Below, one piece after another: positions 1 to 4,298 of a stretch of 5,915 nucleotides of DNA (positions are counted from its first letter, which is position 1; each line of letters opens with the position of its first letter). The notes beneath the pieces are model-generated. The model did no database searches. It was given only the letters and a program-made list of their open reading frames with translations, and was not told the origin of the DNA. Source of the stretch: Dehalococcoidia bacterium. Lineage in GTDB: Bacteria; Chloroflexota; Dehalococcoidia; Tepidiformales; Tepidiformaceae. The position numbers were made by a program, and so were the translations under genes. The DNA lies in assembly GCA_009838385.1 (NCBI GenBank), contig VXRS01000196.1, forward strand, positions 1-5,915. Direction: 5' to 3'.

Positions 1-60
1 CACCCACGCGCTCGTGGGCCCGGAGCTCTGAATAAGACACAGGGCTCGGGCCGGGGGCGC

Positions 61-69
61 GGGGGGGGG
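61..69. repeat. Run of nine G's at the broken 5' end of the MFS gene
   Basis: This homopolymer, in an almost pure G/C stretch (about 48-71), sits immediately before the TTG start of the MFS reading frame. Such tracts are classic sites of sequencing length errors and of slipped-strand length change. Frame 1 is open from the window start through the tract. A length change of one added or two removed G's would join it to the transporter frame. Confidence 0.6.
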
Positions 70-71
70 CG

Positions 72-827
72 TTGCTGGTGGAGACCGTGCCGAACTCACT
101 CTTCATCATCGGAGTCGTGGCGGTAGGAGGGGCGCTGATCACCGGCCAGGTGGGGGTTCCCGCCTACCGGCGGGAGCTGGGGATGGTGCACGAGCAGCGG
201 CCGCCGCTGCGCAGCGTCCTCTCCAAGCGGCTGGTGTTCCTGAGCGCGCTGATCCTCTCGGCGACGATCGGGATCAGCTCGCTGGTGCCCGCGATCCGTC
301 CCTACGGCGACAACGTGCTGGATATCTCATTCGCGCAGCTGACGGTGTTCCTGATCCCGGCGGTGGTGGCGGGCGGGATCCTGTACGTGCCGTCGGGGCA
401 CCTTTCGGACCGAATCGGGCGGACGATCCCGCTCCTGCTCGGGCAGTTCCTGATCATCGCGGGGGCGATGACGGCCGCGGCGACGACGAACATCTTCCTG
501 GCGGCGGCGGCGACGGCGGTGATCTTCAGCGGGCACGTGCAGCAGGTTCCCGCGCTGAACGCCTCGATGATGGATCTGGCGCCGGAGTCGTACCGGGGCA
601 CGCTGATCGGGTGGTCGGTGGCGCTGAGCGGGCTGGGGTTGGCGATCGGGCCGGCGCTCGGCGGGGCGGTGGTGGACGCCTACGACGCGCCGATGGCGTT
701 CCGAACCGGGGCGATGGTGGCCGGGTTCACGGCCGTCCTGACGATTGCCTACGGGCTCGTATACGGATACGCGCGGCCGGCCCACCCGGACGAGGGGGAG
801 GCGGAGGGGACACCGGCTGAGGGTTGA
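72..827 (+). CDS. MFS transporter, C-terminal half only (5' end missing or frameshifted)
   Basis: The 251 residues form the second half of a 12-helix major facilitator superfamily permease, an inner-membrane secondary transporter. Substrate cannot be told. Hydrophobic segments at about 9-28, 52-73, 85-105, 118-138, 140-161, 178-202 and 210-232 fit TM6 to TM12. The TM8-9 loop has the motif-A-like GHLSDRIGR (109-117), and TM11 has GPALGG (193-198). The C-tail is acidic and cytoplasmic. Complete family members have about 400 residues, so TM1-5 are absent. The TTG at 72 is only the first available start and has no clear ribosome binding site. Transporter-like sequence continues upstream of it (GLGP...RGGALLVE, codons from about 42) until an in-frame TAA at 33-35. 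Either the window edge falls on a frameshifted gene, or this is a decaying gene. It ends 2 bp from the convergent cyclophilin gene. MFS identity is firm; intactness is doubtful. Confidence 0.8.
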   Translation: MLVETVPNSLFIIGVVAVGGALITGQVGVPAYRRELGMVHEQRPPLRSVLSKRLVFLSALILSATIGISSLVPAIRPYGDNVLDISFAQLTVFLIPAVVAGGILYVPSGHLSDRIGRTIPLLLGQFLIIAGAMTAAATTNIFLAAAATAVIFSGHVQQVPALNASMMDLAPESYRGTLIGWSVALSGLGLAIGPALGGAVVDAYDAPMAFRTGAMVAGFTAVLTIAYGLVYGYARPAHPDEGEAEGTPAEG

Positions 828-829
828 GA

Positions 830-1333
830 TCAGCTCTCGGCGATGGTGATCCCGCTGATAGCGACGGGCTCGACGGGCCGGTCGTTGGCGCCGGTCTGGG
901 CGCCGGCGATGGCGTCGATCACATCCTCGCCCGCCGTGAGCTTGCCGAAGATCGTGTAGTTCGGGGGCAGCGGGTAGTCGGCGTGCATGATGAAGAACTG
1001 GCTGCCGTTCGTGTTGGGACCGGCGTTGGCCATGGCCAGCGTTCCGCGGTCGTAGGAGCGGGAGACAGGCTCATCGTTGAAGCGGTAGCCGGGGCCACCC
1101 CGGCCGGTGCCGGTGGGGTCGCCGCCCTGAATCATGAAACCGCTGATGACGCGGTGGAAGATAACCTCGTCGTAGAAGCCGTCGCGGGCGAGGAAGACGA
1201 AGTTGTTGACGGTGTTGGGGGCGTCGTCGGGGAAGAGCTCGGCCGTCATCGAGCCGGCAGACGTCTCGATGGTGGCGGTGTAGCTCTTCTCGGGGTCGAT
1301 GGAGAGGGCGGGGGGCGCGTCGTACTGCTTCAC
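830..1333 (-). CDS. Cyclophilin-type peptidyl-prolyl cis-trans isomerase
   Basis: A 167-residue single-domain cyclophilin that catalyses cis-trans isomerisation of X-Pro bonds during protein folding. The catalytic core is visible: FHRVISGF (59-66, with the catalytic Arg 61), QGGDPTGTGRGGPGY (69-83), MANAGPNTNGSQFF (101-114) and FGKL (129-132). The fold fills the whole protein, and the length is usual for the small bacterial class. There is no signal peptide, lipobox or membrane segment, so it should be cytosolic. The GTG at 1331-1333 is chosen because a GGAG lies 5 nt upstream and homology begins just after it. Upstream in-frame codons run antisense through ndk and are low-complexity. It is the last gene of the tsaE-tsaB-ndk group, 58 nt after ndk, with a hairpin and a possible own promoter in the gap. 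Its stop is 2 bp from the MFS stop. The subfamily symbol (ppiA or ppiB) cannot be assigned. Confidence 0.95.
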   Translation of the reverse strand: MKQYDAPPALSIDPEKSYTATIETSAGSMTAELFPDDAPNTVNNFVFLARDGFYDEVIFHRVISGFMIQGGDPTGTGRGGPGYRFNDEPVSRSYDRGTLAMANAGPNTNGSQFFIMHADYPLPPNYTIFGKLTAGEDVIDAIAGAQTGANDRPVEPVAISGITIAES

Positions 1334-1338
1334 GGGTG

Positions 1339-1342
1339 CTCC
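1339..1342 (-). promoter_or_regulatory. Ribosome binding site of the cyclophilin gene
   Basis: GGAG on the minus strand lies 5 nt before the GTG at 1333. It decides the start against the long upstream extension of the open frame, which has no comparable signal. Confidence 0.65.
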
Positions 1343-1360
1343 GATCGGTGGGGTGGGGCA

Positions 1361-1366
1361 AGCATA
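1361..1366 (-). promoter_or_regulatory. Possible -10 element for the cyclophilin gene
   Basis: TATGCT on the minus strand lies 27 nt before the GTG, after the hairpin that follows ndk. A start about 7 nt downstream would leave a leader of roughly 20 nt that carries the GGAG. No convincing -35 is seen 16-18 bp upstream. This is a weak candidate; read-through from ndk is the alternative. Confidence 0.25.
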
Positions 1367-1369
1367 CGA

Positions 1370-1393
1370 GAGCGCGGCGTTTCGCTCGCGCTC
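1370..1393 (-). terminator. Hairpin directly after ndk, possible terminator or attenuator
   Basis: Arms 1370-1376 (GAGCGCG on the plus strand) and 1387-1393 (CGCGCTC) are perfectly complementary. GCG (1377-1379) and CGC (1383-1385) extend the stem around a TTT loop, with one bulged T at 1386, giving about 10 GC-rich pairs. On the minus strand it begins inside the ndk stop codon. The sequence after it (TCGTATGCTTG) holds scattered T's rather than a clean U-tract, so termination may be partial. It could instead protect the 3' end of the tsaE-tsaB-ndk message. Confidence 0.4.
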
Positions 1394-1853
1394 AGGCGTC
1401 CTCGGAGATCCAGCGGTCGGTATCGCGGGACCAGGCGACGAGCTCCTCGGGCTTAAAGAAGAGGGCGGTCTCGCGCTCGCCGCTCTCAGGGCTGTCGCTG
1501 GCGTGTACGAGGTTGCGGCCGACTTCGAGGCCGAAGTCGCCACGGATGGTGCCGGCGTCCGCCTGGGAGGGGTTGGTCGCGCCGACGCTGTTGCGAACGG
1601 CTCCGGTGGCGGAGTCGCCCTCGAAGACCGCAGCGATGATGGGGCTGCTGGTGATGTAGTCGACGAGCCCGGCGAAGAAGGGCTTGCCTTCGTGCTCGGC
1701 GTAGTGCCGGCGTGCGAGGTCCGTATCGACCTGCATGAGCTTGAGGCCGATGAGACGGAGGCCGCGGTTCTCCAGGCGCTGGAGGATGGTTCCGGCGAGG
1801 CCGCGCTGCATGGCGTCGGGCTTGACGAGTACGAGGGTGCGTTCAGTTGCCAT
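1392..1853 (-). CDS. ndk: Nucleoside diphosphate kinase
   Basis: A 153-residue cytosolic enzyme that moves the gamma-phosphate of ATP to nucleoside diphosphates through a phosphohistidine intermediate, keeping NTP and dNTP pools balanced. The whole family pattern is present: nucleotide-site Lys 11 in VKPDAM, Tyr 51 in RRHYAEH, FF at 59-60, Arg 87, GATNP (91-95), TIRGDFG (102-108) with Arg 104, and the active-site loop NLVHASDS (114-121) with catalytic His 117. The residue after the His is Ala rather than the more usual Gly, a known bacterial variant. Length is typical, about 140-155. The ATG at 1851-1853 starts the conserved first beta-strand. It lies 4 nt after the tsaB stop and has no good ribosome binding site, so translation probably depends on ribosomes finishing tsaB. 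A hairpin begins at its stop codon. Confidence 0.97.
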   Translation of the reverse strand: MATERTLVLVKPDAMQRGLAGTILQRLENRGLRLIGLKLMQVDTDLARRHYAEHEGKPFFAGLVDYITSSPIIAAVFEGDSATGAVRNSVGATNPSQADAGTIRGDFGLEVGRNLVHASDSPESGERETALFFKPEELVAWSRDTDRWISEDA

Positions 1854-1857
1854 GCGG

Positions 1858-2496
1858 CTATCGTGCTGGCAGACGGTCCTGCGCGCCAGCGGAACCGAAG
1901 GGGCGACGGGGGGCGGTGATGTTGGGATCGCGGAGGTAGATGGCGGTCAGCTCGGCGACGGGTTCGAGGGCGCCGGCGCGGAAGCGCGCCAGGGCCGCGA
2001 CAGCGCGGTCGCGAGGAGGCACCTCGCGGCCTCCGAGGGCACCGGCGCCCTCGCCGGCAAGGGCATCGGCACTGAGGTCGTCGGGGGCGACGATGCGCAT
2101 GGGGCCATCTGGGGCGAGCCCGCGGAAGTCCTGGACGGCGAGCTCACCGCGACCGGCGGGGTGGACGGCGGTGAGGACGGGCGCATCCGTTTCGCTCCCG
2201 GAGGAGGCGGCGACCGCCTCGAGGGTGGAGATGCCGGCGAGATCGCAGCCCTGCGCGAGGGCGAGTCCCTGGGCGGTGGCGATCCCGGCGCGCAGTCCCG
2301 AGTAGCTGCCGGGGCCGCACACGGCCACGACGGCGGAGAGGGAAGCGCCGCGCAGGTGCTCCTCGACGGCGGCGAGGAGGGAGGCGTGGGTGAAGTCGTC
2401 GGCGCTCTCGACGACACGGGGTTCGGTACCGGGACCTTTATCGAAGGCGAGGGCGAAGGCGGGGGAGGCGGTGTCGATGGCGAGGACGGCGCTCAC
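1858..2496 (-). CDS. tsaB: tRNA t6A biosynthesis protein TsaB
   Basis: A 212-residue TsaB, the inactive ASKHA-fold partner of TsaD. With TsaD and TsaE it transfers the threonylcarbamoyl group to A37 of ANN-decoding tRNAs. Diagnostic segments are the N-terminal strand VLAIDTASPAFALAF (4-18), HASLLAAVEEHL (37-48), GPGSYSGLRAGIATAQGLAL (61-80), and a C-terminal IYLRDPNITAP (186-196). Length is near the usual 220-230. The start is GTG at 2494-2496. Its GTG and the tsaE stop TGA share bases as GTGA, and a GGAG lies 5 nt before it, so the pair should be translationally coupled. The open frame extends far upstream, but that part is antisense or shadow sequence. tsaE-tsaB adjacency is a classic arrangement. 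The frequent neighbours rimI and tsaD are not here; ndk follows after 4 nt. Confidence 0.95.
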   Translation of the reverse strand: MSAVLAIDTASPAFALAFDKGPGTEPRVVESADDFTHASLLAAVEEHLRGASLSAVVAVCGPGSYSGLRAGIATAQGLALAQGCDLAGISTLEAVAASSGSETDAPVLTAVHPAGRGELAVQDFRGLAPDGPMRIVAPDDLSADALAGEGAGALGGREVPPRDRAVAALARFRAGALEPVAELTAIYLRDPNITAPRRPFGSAGAQDRLPAR

Positions 2497-2963
2497 GCGA
2501 GCTCCAGGGAGGCGAGCAGCTCGCGGCCACGGGCATCGCCGGCGCGGAGGCGGAAGCTGCGTTCGTTGCCCTGGCTTCCGGCGATCTCGACGGTGAGGGT
2601 GGCGGCGGGGAGGTGGCCCTCGGCGCGGTCGGGCCACTCGACGACGAGGACGCCGCGCTCCGCTTCTTCCCAGAGGCCAAGCTCGGAGAGGTCGGCGGCG
2701 CCGGCGATGCGGTAGAGGTCGGCGTGGAAGAGGCGCTCGCGGCCGACGTGCGTGTTCACGAGGACGAAAGTGGGGCTGGTCACGGGGCCGGGGCATTCGA
2801 GGCCGCGGCCGATCCCCTGGGCGAGGCGCGTCTTGCCGGTGCCGAGGTCGCCGCTGAGGAGCACGACATCGCCCGCGCGCAGACGGGCGCCGAGGCGCTC
2901 GCCGAGGGCGCGGGTGGCGTCCTCGCTGCTGGTGGTGAGGGTCGTCTCGACGGCGGCGGTCAT
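2493..2963 (-). CDS. tsaE: tRNA t6A biosynthesis ATPase TsaE
   Basis: A 156-residue P-loop ATPase of the TsaE (YjeE) family that binds the TsaB-TsaD heterodimer and drives turnover in t6A formation on tRNA. Walker A is GDLGTGKT (38-45). SPTF (63-66), HADLYR (80-85), GLWEE (96-100) and VLVVEWPD (105-112) follow in family order. Length is typical, 145-165. The ATG at 2961-2963 is chosen because homology starts shortly after it (SSEDATRALGERL), and a TATACT box lies 9 nt upstream. No Shine-Dalgarno sequence is present, which fits a leaderless or nearly leaderless mRNA. It is first in the minus-strand group, divergent from the metallophosphoesterase gene across 58 bp, and overlaps tsaB by 4 nt. 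The frame stays open upstream but only as the antisense shadow of the neighbour. Confidence 0.96.
   Translation of the reverse strand: MTAAVETTLTTSSEDATRALGERLGARLRAGDVVLLSGDLGTGKTRLAQGIGRGLECPGPVTSPTFVLVNTHVGRERLFHADLYRIAGAADLSELGLWEEAERGVLVVEWPDRAEGHLPAATLTVEIAGSQGNERSFRLRAGDARGRELLASLELA
2502..2505 (-). promoter_or_regulatory. Ribosome binding site of tsaB inside tsaE
   Basis: GGAG on the minus strand lies 5 nt before the tsaB GTG (2496), within the last codons of tsaE. With the GTGA stop/start overlap it fixes the tsaB start, which the open reading frame alone does not. Confidence 0.65.
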
Positions 2964-2972
2964 CGCTGGTCC

Positions 2973-2978
2973 AGTATA
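2973..2978 (-). promoter_or_regulatory. -10 box of a near-leaderless tsaE promoter
   Basis: TATACT on the minus strand ends 9 nt before the tsaE ATG. Transcription normally starts 6-9 nt after the box, so the leader would be 0-4 nt, matching the missing Shine-Dalgarno. The -35 region (about 2996-3001) is a poor match, TGGGGC-like. It lies inside the dyad at 2991-3010. Confidence 0.5.
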
Positions 2979-2990
2979 GGGAGGGACGTT

Positions 2991-3010
2991 GCTGTGCCCC
3001 ACGCCACAGC
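2991..3010. promoter_or_regulatory. Perfect dyad in the tsaE / phosphoesterase divergent region
   Basis: GCTGTG (2991-2996) and CACAGC (3005-3010) are exact inverted repeats around an 8-nt centre. The dyad covers the -35 position of the tsaE promoter candidate and ends two bases before the GGAGG of the phosphoesterase gene. It could be a protein-binding operator. It could also be an RNA hairpin beside that gene's ribosome binding site. No regulator is known for it. Confidence 0.4.
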
Positions 3011-3011
3011 G

Positions 3012-3016
3012 GGAGG
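3012..3016 (+). promoter_or_regulatory. Ribosome binding site of the metallophosphoesterase gene
   Basis: GGAGG lies 5 nt before GTG at 3022, the strongest Shine-Dalgarno in the window. It decides for this start over an in-frame TTG at 2989, which would put the dyad and this motif inside the coding region. Confidence 0.75.
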
Positions 3017-3021
3017 AAGTC

Positions 3022-3750
3022 GTGCGAGTCGCGCTCATCTCGGACGTGCACGCGAACCTCGTTGCACTGGAGGCGGTGCTGGCGGATGCGGAGGGGCGCG
3101 GGGTCGAGGCCATCTGGAACCTGGGGGACACGGTGGGGTACGGGCCGGATCCGAACGGCGTGGTGGCGCGGCTGGTGGAGGCGGGGGCGGTGTCGGTGCT
3201 GGGGAACCACGACGCGGCGGCAACGGGGGCGATCGGGACGGAGTGGTTCAACTCGCTGGCGGCAGAGGCGGCGGAGTGGACACGGGCGCACGTGGAGCCG
3301 GAGACGGCCGCCACGCTCGCGGGGCTGGGAGAGGTGGTGCGGGAAGGCGAGTGGAGCCTCGCGCACGGAACGCTGCGCCAGCCGCTGTGGGAGTACCTGA
3401 TCACTGAAGAGGCGGCGGAGGGGCACTTCGCGCTGCAGGAAACACCGTACAGCGCCGTGGGACACACGCATGTCCCGCTGCTGGTGCGCCGGGGGACGGC
3501 GGGAGTGGAGGGAGAGACGCCGGTACCTGGCGAGGCGGTCGCGTTCGGGGAGGGGCTGCTGTGCGTGAATCCGGGGTCGGTGGGGCAGCCACGGGACGGC
3601 GACCCACGGTCGTCGTATGCGCTGATCGACACGGAAGCGGGGACGGTGACGCATTACCGCGTTTCCTACGACATCGGCGAGACACAGCGGCGGATGGAGG
3701 AGGCGGGATTGCCCCGGGCACTCGCCGAGCGGCTCCGGTTCGGGCGGTGA
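3022..3750 (+). CDS. Metallophosphoesterase family phosphodiesterase/phosphatase
   Basis: A 242-residue calcineurin-like phosphoesterase with a two-metal centre that hydrolyses phosphomono- or diesters. The five metal and catalytic blocks are in order: SDVH (7-10; Asp 8, His 10), LGDTVGYGPDP (34-44; Asp 36), LGNHDA (60-65; Asn 62, His 63), AHGT (114-117; His 115) and GHTHVP (147-152; His 148, His 150). VNPGSVGQPRDGDPRSSYAL (182-201) is the closing strand-loop typical of the YfcE/MJ0936-like group with one short domain. No signal peptide or membrane helix is present, so it is soluble and cytosolic. The true substrate cannot be told; cyclic nucleotides, dinucleotides or phosphoproteins are all possible in this group. 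Start GTG is chosen from GGAGG 5 nt upstream and from the first strand VALISDVH. It is divergent from tsaE and followed by a promoter-like region, so probably monocistronic. Confidence 0.92.
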   Translation: MRVALISDVHANLVALEAVLADAEGRGVEAIWNLGDTVGYGPDPNGVVARLVEAGAVSVLGNHDAAATGAIGTEWFNSLAAEAAEWTRAHVEPETAATLAGLGEVVREGEWSLAHGTLRQPLWEYLITEEAAEGHFALQETPYSAVGHTHVPLLVRRGTAGVEGETPVPGEAVAFGEGLLCVNPGSVGQPRDGDPRSSYALIDTEAGTVTHYRVSYDIGETQRRMEEAGLPRALAERLRFGR

Positions 3751-3751
3751 G

Positions 3752-3779
3752 TTGACCGTACTGAGGTGATTTGTACCCT
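3752..3779 (+). promoter_or_regulatory. Promoter candidate of the XRE regulator gene
   Basis: TTGACC (3752-3757), a 16-bp spacer and TACCCT (3774-3779) form the best sigma-70-like promoter in the window. It starts 2 bp after the phosphoesterase stop codon region, in the most AT-rich stretch of the window (about 3751-3800). The predicted start near 3786 leaves a leader of about 70 nt before the GTG at 3857. Confidence 0.5.
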
Positions 3780-3788
3780 ATTTCACAA
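3771..3788. promoter_or_regulatory. Inverted repeat over the -10 of the regulator promoter, possible operator
   Basis: TTGT (3771-3774) and ACAA (3785-3788) are inverted around 10 nt that include most of the -10 box. Size and position would suit a dimeric HTH protein repressing its own gene. The arms are only 4 bp, so chance is a real alternative. Confidence 0.25.
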
Positions 3789-3821
3789 TCTTCTCTACCC
3801 CTCGTAGCGAATGGGCCGGGA

Positions 3822-3835
3822 GGCTCCACTGAGCC
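3822..3835 (+). other. Small hairpin in the leader of the regulator gene
   Basis: GGCTC (3822-3826) and GAGCC (3831-3835) can pair around a CACT loop, ending 21 nt before the GTG start. A 5-bp stem in GC-rich DNA may be chance. If real, it lies in the mRNA leader upstream of the weak GGTGAG ribosome binding site (3846-3851). Confidence 0.25.
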
Positions 3836-3856
3836 GGGGGACAACGGTGAGCGACA

Positions 3857-4243
3857 GTGACCGAAAATGGAAAAGACCTCACTTCCGCAGTACTGGGCAA
3901 TCGCATTCGGCAGGCGCGCAAGGACGCGGGCCTGAGCCAGGTGCGGCTGGCGCAGTTGCTGAACACGACGCAGAGCGCCATCAGCCTCTACGAGGCCGGG
4001 CAGCGGGCAGTGGGCATCGACATGCTGCTGAACGTGGCGCGTATCCTGAACCGCCCCCTGCACTACTTCCTGGGCGCGATCGACGAGGTGCTGTACGTGC
4101 GCGACAGCCGGATCGCGAACCTGGCGAACGAGCTGGAGAAGCGGCCGCAGGACATCGAGGAGCTGCTCGAGTACTGGGAGTTCGTCCGCTGGCGGAACGC
4201 GCAGGAGCGCGAGCAGGGGTTGGAACTGGTCGGCGGCAGCTAA
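3857..4243 (+). CDS. XRE-family helix-turn-helix transcriptional regulator
   Basis: A 128-residue DNA-binding protein. An HTH_3 (Cro/C1-type) domain fills about 13-72: NRIRQARKDAGLSQ, then helix 2 (about 27-36), then the recognition helix TQSAISLYEAGQR (38-50), then the third-helix pack MLLNVARILNRPLHYFLG. The C-terminal part (74-128) is not a recognised ligand domain. It is charged and helical (NELEKRPQDIEELLEYWEFVRWRNAQERE) and may mediate dimerisation. The GTG at 3857 is the start that precedes the domain, with a weak GGTGAG 5 nt upstream. A promoter candidate and an 18-bp inverted repeat lie upstream, compatible with autoregulation. The flavin-reductase-like gene follows after 55 nt on the same strand and is the nearest possible target. 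No toxin partner or phage genes adjoin it. Target and signal are unknown. Confidence 0.93.
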   Translation: MTENGKDLTSAVLGNRIRQARKDAGLSQVRLAQLLNTTQSAISLYEAGQRAVGIDMLLNVARILNRPLHYFLGAIDEVLYVRDSRIANLANELEKRPQDIEELLEYWEFVRWRNAQEREQGLELVGGS

Positions 4244-4256
4244 CATAGCCCGGACA

Positions 4257-4273
4257 CCCCCGCGCAACGGGGG
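4257..4273. other. GC-only hairpin between the regulator and flavin protein genes
   Basis: CCCCCG (4257-4262) and CGGGGG (4268-4273) form a perfect 6-bp stem around CGCAA. No T-tract follows on either strand, so it is not a standard intrinsic terminator. It may be a processing or stability element that uncouples the two genes, or an inert GC-rich repeat. Confidence 0.4.
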
Positions 4274-4286
4274 CCGAGACCAAGCC

Positions 4287-4291
4287 AGGAG
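4287..4291 (+). promoter_or_regulatory. Ribosome binding site of the flavin-reductase-like gene
   Basis: AGGAG lies 7 nt before GTG at 4299 and fixes that start. No separate promoter is evident in the 55-nt gap, so co-transcription with the XRE gene is likely. Confidence 0.7.
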
Positions 4292-4298
4292 CACCGCG

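Noticed and set aside
824..1456. Plus-strand Gly/Val-rich open frame opposite the cyclophilin gene
   Set aside because: The low-complexity translation mirrors the cyclophilin coding strand, and there is no start signal or motif.
1334..1543. N-terminal extension of the cyclophilin frame into ndk
   Set aside because: The extension is low-complexity and antisense to the conserved NDK C-terminus. GTG at 1333 has a GGAG at correct spacing.
1735..2715. Long plus-strand Gly/Glu-rich open frame opposite tsaB and tsaE
   Set aside because: Its composition is what the complement of a high-GC gene produces; there are no motifs, and two well-supported genes occupy the other strand.
2964..3632. Upstream extension of the TsaE frame on the minus strand
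   Set aside because: It is the antisense shadow of the phosphoesterase gene, rich in Ser/Ala/Pro, with no recognisable domain. TsaE homology and the TATACT box both support the ATG at 2963.
1858..3654. A 598-codon open frame on the minus strand that would fuse a long N-terminal region to TsaB
   Set aside because: Its first two-thirds are Arg/Pro-rich and run antisense to the phosphoesterase and out of frame through tsaE. Only the TsaB part (from GTG 2496) has family motifs, an SD and a coupled start.
3401..4294. Minus-strand open frame opposite the phosphoesterase 3' end and the XRE gene
   Set aside because: It crosses an intergenic promoter region and two genes with firm domain evidence, and its translation has no family pattern.
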